37,332 nt of DNA, from contig JBKPSJ010000286.1 of assembly GCA_046765875.1 (NCBI GenBank), positions 1 to 37,332 of the forward strand. The letters are read 5' to 3'. Under the pieces are notes generated by a model. It saw only the letters and a list, made by a program, of their open reading frames with translations. It made no database searches and was not told where the DNA came from. The DNA is from DASRHY01 sp046765875 (GTDB lineage: Bacteria > Actinomycetota > Actinomycetes > Propionibacteriales > Kribbellaceae). The stretch's first letter is position 1. The number at the start of each line of letters is the position of its first letter. The translations under genes were made by a program, and so were the position numbers. Positions 32,322 to 37,332 of this stretch are shown here, in pieces.

Positions 32322-33281
32322 TCACCGCGGTGGGCCGGGTAGGTCGTCCAGGAAGTCGGCTGACGGGGCGAAGAACAGGTTGCCGGTGACGGCGGTGGAG
32401 AAGTCGAGTATCCGGTCGTAATTGCCCGGCGGTTCGCCGATGAACATCCGCTCCAGCATCCGTTCGGTGACGCTGGGGGTGGCGCTGTACGCGGCGTAGT
32501 AGGTGCCGAACTCGCCGACGCCTACCGAGCCGAACGGCATGTTGGCCCGAACGATCTGCCGATCGGTTCCGTCGGGCTCGGTGATCGTGTTCACGGCCAC
32601 GTGCGAGTTGGATGGCTTGACGTCGTCGGAGAGCTCGATGTCGTCCAGCTTGGTGCGGCCGATCACCTTCTCTTGTTCCTCCACGGTCAGCTCGTTCCAC
32701 GCGCCCATGTCGTGCAGGTACTTCTGGACGATGAGGTAGGTGCCGCCCGCGAAGGCGGGGTCCGCTGCGCCGGTGATGGCCGCCGGCACGGCCGCCTGCC
32801 CGGTGGGATTCTCCGTACCGTCAACGAAGCCGAGAAGGTCGCGGTCGTCGAAATACCGGAACCCGTGTACCTCGTCGCACACGGCGACCGCCCCCGCCAG
32901 CCGTTCCATCACGTGCGTGGCGAGCTCAAAGCACAGGCCCATCTGCTCGGCTCGGATGTGGAACACCAGATCGCCGGCGGTGGCCACCGCCCGGTGGCGG
33001 GACCCGACCAACTCGTGGAAGGGATGCAGCTCGGCTGGACGCGGCCCGTCGAACAGCCTGTCCCACGCCCGCGATCCCACCCCGGCGATACATGCCAGCG
33101 TGTCGTCGGGGGCCCGGAAACCGACCGATCGCTGCAGCCCAGCGAGATCGGCAAGCAGGTCTCTCGCCGCTGGCTCGCCGCCGTCATTGACCGCCACCAC
33201 GAGGAAGATCGCCGCACGGGTCAGCGGGTTCAGCACCGGCTGCGGCTCAGGCGGCACGGCGCGGCTTTCGATCGTCGGCAT
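32322..33281 (-). CDS. DyP-type heme peroxidase (class B)
   Basis: 319 residues. The defining motif GFVDGTENP is at 151-159 with distal aspartate D154. The proximal heme histidine is H227 (SNSHVAVNTI) and the distal arginine R245 (IVRANMPFGS), matching the layout of class B DyP enzymes. The start ATG has AGGAGGGG 9 nt upstream. These peroxidases use hydrogen peroxide to oxidise dyes, Mn(II) or phenolics; some are loaded into encapsulin shells. This one has no Tat or Sec signal and ends DDLPGPPR, with no encapsulin-targeting tail, so it is probably a free cytoplasmic enzyme. It is transcribed away from the DHFR-like gene. Confidence 0.95.
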   Translation of the reverse strand: MPTIESRAVPPEPQPVLNPLTRAAIFLVVAVNDGGEPAARDLLADLAGLQRSVGFRAPDDTLACIAGVGSRAWDRLFDGPRPAELHPFHELVGSRHRAVATAGDLVFHIRAEQMGLCFELATHVMERLAGAVAVCDEVHGFRYFDDRDLLGFVDGTENPTGQAAVPAAITGAADPAFAGGTYLIVQKYLHDMGAWNELTVEEQEKVIGRTKLDDIELSDDVKPSNSHVAVNTITEPDGTDRQIVRANMPFGSVGVGEFGTYYAAYSATPSVTERMLERMFIGEPPGNYDRILDFSTAVTGNLFFAPSADFLDDLPGPPR

Positions 33282-33466
33282 TCGACCGCGCCCCTCCTTA
33301 TCCGCTGCCCCGGAGTTGGGGCCTACAGACGACGATGACCGGGCGGAAGTTCCCCGGCAGCCTCAACTATCGCCTACCAGACCGCGCCGCCGGGCCAGGC
33401 CGGCGTCAAACAGGTGCCCGCGGGTCGCTCGTGCCCGACTGGCTGCTTGGACATCCCGGCGAGGAA

Positions 33467-33499
33467 AAATGCGGACGCCGTGTCGGATCCGGCGCATTT
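33467..33499. promoter_or_regulatory. weak inverted repeat upstream of DHFR-like gene
   Basis: AAATGCG and CGCATTT flank 19 nt, about 60 nt before the ATG at 33559. It may be an operator. The arms are only 7 bp, so chance is possible. The rest of the divergent spacer (33282-33558) shows nothing else. Confidence 0.25.
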
Positions 33500-33558
33500 G
33501 TTCGTAGCAGAAGTGAGCGGTCGCGAACGAGGGCGGCCCCATACTCAAGGAGAGCATC

Positions 33559-34137
33559 ATGACGGCGACCTACACCTTCGACGTCTTTTCCAGCCTCGAC
33601 GGCTTCGGTGCCCACAGGGGCAACTGGGGCGGCTACTGGGGCAAGCAAGGCCCCGAGCTGCTCGAGCACCGACTCGCGTTGTACGGCGAGGAGCAGCGGA
33701 TGGTCTTCGGGGCCAACACGTATCGCGCGCACGCGCAGATGCTGGCCTCGAGTACCGAGGAGTCCGAGGCCCGCGACCCATGGGTCACCCGGATGAGAAG
33801 CCTGCCGGCAACCGTGGTGTCGACCACACTGGAAGAACCCCTCGACTGGCCGGACGCGACCATCGCCAGCGGCGACGCTGTCGACATCGTCGCCCGGCTC
33901 AAACAGGAGTCCGCGGTGCCGTTGCGCTCGCACGGCAGCCTGTCGCTGAACCGGGCGCTGATGGCCGCCGGTCTGGTCGACCGGGTGCAGGTGACGCTCT
34001 TCCCGGTGATCACGGGTCAGACCGGAGTGGACCCGATCTTCCAGGGTGCGGCCGACTTCGACCTGGAGCTGATCGAGAGCCGGATCTTCGACGGCCACAC
34101 CCAGGAGCTCATCTACCGGCCCACCCTGCACATCTGA
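33559..34137 (+). CDS. dihydrofolate reductase family (RibD C-terminal domain-like) reductase
   Basis: 192 residues with AAGGAG about 6 nt before the ATG. It opens TYTFDVFSSLDGFGAHRGNW. Next come MVFGANTYRAHAQ, LPATVVSTTLEEPLDWPDAT and SHGSLSLNRALMAAGLVDRV (near 125-144), then LTLFPVITGQTG-like VTLFPVITGQTG. These are the marks of the YyaP/RibD-C reductases, which bind NADPH in a DHFR fold and are common in actinobacteria with unknown substrate. The gene stands alone, with a bidirectional hairpin after it. Confidence 0.9.
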   Translation: MTATYTFDVFSSLDGFGAHRGNWGGYWGKQGPELLEHRLALYGEEQRMVFGANTYRAHAQMLASSTEESEARDPWVTRMRSLPATVVSTTLEEPLDWPDATIASGDAVDIVARLKQESAVPLRSHGSLSLNRALMAAGLVDRVQVTLFPVITGQTGVDPIFQGAADFDLELIESRIFDGHTQELIYRPTLHI

Positions 34138-34211
34138 GTCCCTCCTGGCCTGGTCGCACGCGGTGTGGCACTATCCACGCGCCCTATTTCGCGCACGCCC
34201 GTACGATCTCG

Positions 34212-34245
34212 GAACCGGCCGTCGCCGTGCGGGGGCGGCCGGTTC
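34212..34245. terminator. hairpin between convergent genes
   Basis: GAACCGGCCG and CGGCCGGTTC form a perfect 10-bp stem with a 14-nt loop, between the DHFR-like gene (ends 34137) and the opposite-strand small protein (ends 34283). It can serve both directions. Confidence 0.65.
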
Positions 34246-34282
34246 GGTGTGTGACAGGCGTGGTCTACCCGATCTGGCGGCG

Positions 34283-34612
34283 CTACGGGATCTCGCCGTT
34301 GCGCACGTGGCAGATCGGCGGACCCGAGGGTGACCGCTCGCAGATCACGTACAGTTCGGTGTCGTGCGGGCGTTCCGGCCGCCAGGGCATCACGGCCTCG
34401 CCGGCCAACAGCGCGTCGAGCGTCTGCAGCTCCGGGTCGCGTGGTTCGGGATGGTGGTGATAGCCCGCGGAGCCGAGTGCGAGGGCGATCGCCAGCCCGA
34501 GCACATTCACGTCGTTCGGCTGGTCGGGCCGCTCGGAGTCCTCGGTGGGCTCCAGCCGGATCCCGTGGCCGGTTAACTCCACGATGCGGGCGACGTAGCG
34601 ACCTGATGTCAT
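34283..34612 (-). CDS. small soluble protein of unknown function
   Basis: 109 residues from the ATG at 34612, which has AGGAGGG 6 nt upstream and overlaps the stop of a microprotein gene as ATGA. The sequence is polar, with histidine- and proline-rich centre (GSAGYHHHPEPRDPELQTLD) and a C-terminal WRPERPHDTELYVICERSPS. No family is recognised. The overlap predicts translational coupling to the 31-residue membrane protein, so they may work as a pair. Confidence 0.7.
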   Translation of the reverse strand: MTSGRYVARIVELTGHGIRLEPTEDSERPDQPNDVNVLGLAIALALGSAGYHHHPEPRDPELQTLDALLAGEAVMPWRPERPHDTELYVICERSPSGPPICHVRNGEIP

Positions 34613-34704
34613 GCCGGTCCCTCCTGCTTCTGCAGCACCGTGCCGACCACGTACGCGAGGCCGACGTAGATCCAGCACTGGGTCAACGCGACCACAGCCA
34701 TCAT
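34609..34704 (-). CDS. 31-residue single-helix membrane microprotein
   Basis: The frame MMAVVALTQCWIYVGLAYVV, then GTVLQKQEGPA, ends with a TGA that overlaps the next ATG. Residues 3-24 form one hydrophobic helix with a short charged tail. An in-frame ATG 18 nt upstream is an alternative start; neither has a strong ribosome site, which lowers confidence. The ribosome site of the following gene lies inside this frame, so translation of this peptide would pass directly to the next. Confidence 0.5.
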   Translation of the reverse strand: MMAVVALTQCWIYVGLAYVVGTVLQKQEGPA

Positions 34705-34781
34705 TCCACTCGTCCCATCCATTCGGCGCGTTCGTCGGACGTCACCAGGAAGCCGGTGACCCGCCTTTAGGCGGCGTGGGT

Positions 34782-35201
34782 CTACGCCTTTCTGAGTTCG
34801 AGCACAGGAATGGTGCGGATTCCGGCCGTTCGGCGTTCGTACTCGGCAAAGCCTGGGTAACGCCGCGCTTGTTCGGAGTAGACGCGGTCGCGATCGGGGC
34901 CGGTCAATTCGCGGACGGTCACCTTGTATGTCTCGATTCCGCGTTCGACACTGCCGTCACCGGCGGCGGCAAGATTGCGGTACCAGTCCGGGTTGGTGGG
35001 TGCACCACCCTTGGTTGCGAAGACGTAGATGATGTCCGGCTCGGTGTCGTGCGGGAGGTACATCGTTGGGGTGACGTATTCCCTTCCGCTCCTGCGGCCG
35101 TGGTGATGCAACAGGACCATCGGAGCGCCCTCGAAGTACCCGCCGACCCTGCCCTCGTTGGCTCGGAACTGCGCGATGGTGTTCGCGTTCCAGTCGCTCA
35201 T
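34782..35201 (-). CDS. deazaflavin-dependent nitroreductase-family (Ddn-like) protein
   Basis: 139 residues with GGAG 6 nt before the ATG. The Ddn-fold is shown by VLLHHHGRRSGREYVTPTMY (near 29-48), YVFATKGGAPTNPDWYRNLA (near 59-78) and the closing RTIPVLELRKA. Family members bind F420 and reduce nitro compounds or quinones, or act in unknown pathways. The gene is alone, 91 nt downstream of no obvious partner on its strand other than the lipoprotein gene. Confidence 0.93.
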   Translation of the reverse strand: MSDWNANTIAQFRANEGRVGGYFEGAPMVLLHHHGRRSGREYVTPTMYLPHDTEPDIIYVFATKGGAPTNPDWYRNLAAAGDGSVERGIETYKVTVRELTGPDRDRVYSEQARRYPGFAEYERRTAGIRTIPVLELRKA

Positions 35202-35292
35202 GTCGAACTCCTGTCGTTCACGATCCCGGCGCGGGCGCTGGGACCTTTCGCTGGGCGGTAACGCGTTCTGCCGCGCGCGTTGGTGACTGCCG

Positions 35293-35673
35293 TCACGGAA
35301 CGGAGCACTCGAGCAGGACCGGTGCGGCGGTCTGGGTAACCGCTAGGACGCGCGCAGGTTTGGCGCCACAGTAGGTCGAGAAGACATCGTAAGCACCGGT
35401 TGGCACCAGCAGCGTGGCCTCACCTCGGGCGTCGGTGATCGCGGTCCGACTGGTTCCGTTGGCCGCGCTGGCGGTCACGGTGACGCCGACCGCCGGCGCG
35501 CCATTCAGAGCCATCCCGCCGCCCGGCTCCATGAGACCCCCGAAGAGAACGACGCGTGCCGTGATGCCCGCAGTCAGATCGGCCTGACATCCGCTGAACA
35601 CTGTCAGCGCGACCATGACAGACATGGCCGTCAGTGCAACCCGTCGAACCGCAAAGTCTGGGGTTCCCGGCAT
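35293..35673 (-). CDS. lipoprotein with carboxypeptidase-regulatory-like beta domain
   Basis: 126 residues. The signal has basic RR at 10-11, a hydrophobic core and the lipobox VFSGC, placing the lipid on C29. The mature part looks like a carboxypeptidase regulatory-like (transthyretin-type) fold: PAVGVTVTASAANGTSRTAI, then TDARGEATLLVPTGAYDVFS and a closing pair of cysteines. It would sit on the outer face of the membrane. The role is unknown, possibly binding or structural. The ATG at 35673 has no strong ribosome site. Confidence 0.75.
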   Translation of the reverse strand: MPGTPDFAVRRVALTAMSVMVALTVFSGCQADLTAGITARVVLFGGLMEPGGGMALNGAPAVGVTVTASAANGTSRTAITDARGEATLLVPTGAYDVFSTYCGAKPARVLAVTQTAAPVLLECSVP

Positions 35674-35853
35674 ATCCGTAGGCCTTCCACGTGTCTGCCA
35701 ACTGACGCAAAGCGCCGGGCCGCCTCTGGCGGCACCGTGAGTCTGATTACAGCGTGCATCGCGGCAGGATCACCAAGCAAGGCTCGAAGATCGTCTGATG
35801 GGGCTGCCGGTCGAGTCGGTGGTTTGCGCGCTCGGGCGAGCTGCCGGACGCTG

Positions 35854-36639
35854 TCAGGCCGTCTCCTCCGCAACTGACCGCCTGGCCACCCACAACTCCT
35901 CCGCCGGCCAGTTCGTTGCCCAACCGGCCGACACGATCTCGTAGAAGGGGTGCTCGCCGGCATCCTTCGGCGCGTAGATCTCGTGCAGGGCCTCGACGAC
36001 GAACCCGAACCGGCGCAGCAACCGCACCCAGTCACCGTGCGAGGGGTGGAACTCGACTCCGCCTCCCGGCCAGTGCACCTTGTAGGCGTCGCGCTGGCCC
36101 CGCACGAGCCGTTCCTCCGCGTACCCCTCGTCGGCGGGCACGCACAGGGCCGACAGAAGGCTGTTCGTCAGGAAGACCAGGCGCCCACCCGGGCGCAACA
36201 ATCGCGCCGCTTCCGGCAACCAGCGCTCCGGGTCACACCACGCGGCGGCTCCGTGTTCGCTGACCGCCAGGTCGAAGCGCCCGCTCGCCAACGGGACCCG
36301 CTCCGCATCCGCCTGCACGAGCGGGAAGACCGGTCCAACACGCCTTTGCATGTCCCGGGCGGTCGCCAACTGTTCGCCTGACAGGTCCACAGCCACCGCC
36401 TTGGCCCCGGCCGCGGTCAGCCACGCCGAGAAATACGCGGTCCCACAGGCCAGCTCGACGACCTCGAGGTTCCCGACATCGCCAAGGACGCCGAGCTGCC
36501 GGTCCGGGACCGAGAACAGGCCCCACACCACCTCGGTCCCCGACCACAGCGCGTCAGCCGCCGCAGCGGTGAACCGCTCGTTCAGCAGGCCCCACAGCGC
36601 TCGGTTGACCGCAACCTCGGTGGCCCTGTCATCGCTCAC
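35854..36639 (-). CDS. class I SAM-dependent methyltransferase
   Basis: 261 residues if the GTG at 36639 is used; the longer frame to 36723 is arginine/cysteine-rich at its start and less likely. The SAM-binding motif I is VVELACGTAYFSAWLTAAGA, followed by VAVDLSGEQLATARDMQRRV, the acidic VQADAERVPLASGRFDLAVS, and the post-motif LLRPGGRLVFLTNS. The C-terminal half (HWPGGGVEFHPSHGDWVRLL) is that of UbiE/COQ5-like enzymes. The substrate is unknown. It diverges from the HTH regulator gene. Confidence 0.88.
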   Translation of the reverse strand: MSDDRATEVAVNRALWGLLNERFTAAAADALWSGTEVVWGLFSVPDRQLGVLGDVGNLEVVELACGTAYFSAWLTAAGAKAVAVDLSGEQLATARDMQRRVGPVFPLVQADAERVPLASGRFDLAVSEHGAAAWCDPERWLPEAARLLRPGGRLVFLTNSLLSALCVPADEGYAEERLVRGQRDAYKVHWPGGGVEFHPSHGDWVRLLRRFGFVVEALHEIYAPKDAGEHPFYEIVSAGWATNWPAEELWVARRSVAEETA

Positions 36640-36855
36640 CCGGCAACGGTAAGCGCTGTCGGAGTCCCGGCACCGGACCGCGCGCCCGTCGATCCATTCG
36701 GGCGCCATGTACGCCGTCGGCACCGGCGACCACGCCCACGTTGAAGTCCCATTCGGGGGAGCGGCCGACCCAGCAGTTCCGCCGGTTCAGTCCAGCCCGT
36801 GCCCGCGATCCTGCCCGGTCCGCCCGGCCGCCCAGGGTAGCTTCTCCCTGAGCAA

Positions 36856-36890
36856 TTGACAAAAATCTGTTTTACGTAAAGACTGATTTT
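36856..36890 (+). promoter_or_regulatory. promoter and imperfect palindrome before HTH gene
   Basis: TTGACA at 36856-36861 is a perfect -35, with TAAAGA (36877-36882) a plausible -10. An AT-rich imperfect palindrome spans 36862-36890, centred on the perfect TTTACGTAAA (36871-36880) with outer arms AAAATC and GATTTT. It covers the core promoter, as an autoregulatory operator would. Transcription should start within a few bases of the ATG at 36895, predicting a leaderless or near-leaderless mRNA. Confidence 0.65.
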
Positions 36891-36894
36891 CGTT

Positions 36895-37332
36895 ATGAGA
36901 GACGTCATCTACCTGGACCAGATCGAGCAGGCTGAGGCCCTGCTCAAGCCGCAGCGGATCGAAGTGCTGCGGCAGCTCGCCGACCCCCGGTCGTGCACCG
37001 AGGTGGCAGTAGAGCTCGACCAGACTCCGCAGCGGGTCTACTACCACGTGAAGCGCCTGCTCGGGGCCGGCCTGGTGCGCCAGGTGGCCGAGCGCCGGGT
37101 GCGCGGGATCCACGAAGGGATCTACCAGGCGGCCGGCCGGTCGTACTGGCTGTCCCCGCACCTGGTCGGCCGGATCGGGCTCCGCCAGACGCGCGACCGG
37201 CTCAGCCTGGGCTACCTGCTGGACCTGATGGAGGACGTGCAGGCGGACGTCGCCGCGCTCGACCTCACCCGGCCCGACCTGCCCTCGATCGGCGTGTCCG
37301 GGGACATCCGGGTACGCCCGGAGCAGCGCACG
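36895..37332 (+). CDS. winged-HTH (ArsR-like) transcriptional regulator, C-terminus beyond window
   Basis: The frame starts ATG at 36895 and runs to the window end (146 codons). A winged helix-turn-helix is evident at about residues 14-65: AEALLKPQRIEVLRQLADPR, then TEVAVELDQTPQRVYYHVKR and LGAGLVRQVAERR. The C-terminal part (QAAGRSYWLSPHLVGR, later DLMEDVQADVAAL) likely forms a dimerisation or sensor region. No ribosome site lies before the ATG and the promoter is close, so it is probably leaderless. It diverges from the methyltransferase gene and may control it or itself. Confidence 0.85.
   Translation, partial: MRDVIYLDQIEQAEALLKPQRIEVLRQLADPRSCTEVAVELDQTPQRVYYHVKRLLGAGLVRQVAERRVRGIHEGIYQAAGRSYWLSPHLVGRIGLRQTRDRLSLGYLLDLMEDVQADVAALDLTRPDLPSIGVSGDIRVRPEQRT

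Noticed and set aside
33335..33562. 75-codon plus-strand frame before the DHFR-like gene
   Set aside because: Arginine/glycine-rich, no ribosome site, and overlaps the promoter region of a well-supported gene.

Overview
The window is very GC-rich, uses GTG starts often, packs genes with ATGA/GTGA overlaps, and carries F420-type oxidoreductases, an ABC sugar importer without its own ATPase, and large ATPase-LuxR regulators. This points to a high-GC actinobacterium, plausibly a soil member of the Kribbella/Nocardioides group. That placement is an inference from style and gene content, not from a marker gene. No rRNA, tRNA, convincing CRISPR array or complete insertion sequence was seen.

Positions 1-8290 (all minus strand) read as a 4-hydroxyproline catabolic locus: an aldehyde dehydrogenase for the last step, a cupin-type XRE regulator, a three-subunit flavin/iron-sulfur D-hydroxyproline dehydrogenase, a DapA-family deaminase, a proline racemase/4-hydroxyproline epimerase, and an Xaa-Pro aminopeptidase cut by the window edge that could release imino acids from peptides. 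The chain would take trans-4-hydroxy-L-proline through cis-4-hydroxy-D-proline, a pyrroline carboxylate and 2-oxoglutarate semialdehyde to 2-oxoglutarate. Two unusual non-coding structures sit in it: a 25-bp near-perfect hairpin (5723-5778), and six copies of a short repeat, three in one orientation followed by three in the other (6439-6742). Upstream (8320-10975) lie a membrane protein and a fused alpha-beta E1 2-oxo acid dehydrogenase with no E2 or E3.

Positions 11069-14535 hold a large ATPase-LuxR regulator and an LLM-class oxidoreductase. Positions 14610-21649 form a sugar-uptake and processing operon that begins with its own LacI repressor: repressor, lipoprotein binding protein, two permeases, a GH130 mannoside phosphorylase/hydrolase and a secreted protein of unassigned family. 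Two 16-bp operators lie directly upstream.

Positions 21678-29266 carry single-function genes: DUF427, two related aminoglycoside-phosphotransferase-like kinases, a cyclase-family protein with altered metal motif and an extra N-terminal domain, a VOC protein, a MalT-like regulator, a small protein and a DUF4386 membrane protein ending in a strong terminator.

Positions 29303-31243 look decayed or rearranged, with a RidA-like tail fragment, an acidic-tailed orphan protein and an ABC-2 permease lacking its N-terminal third. The remainder (31323-37332) holds an NAD-binding epimerase-like protein, a DyP-type peroxidase, a DHFR-like reductase, a coupled pair of small proteins including a 31-residue membrane microprotein, a deazaflavin-dependent nitroreductase-family protein, a lipoprotein, a methyltransferase and the start of an HTH regulator preceded by a palindrome and probably expressed from a leaderless mRNA.
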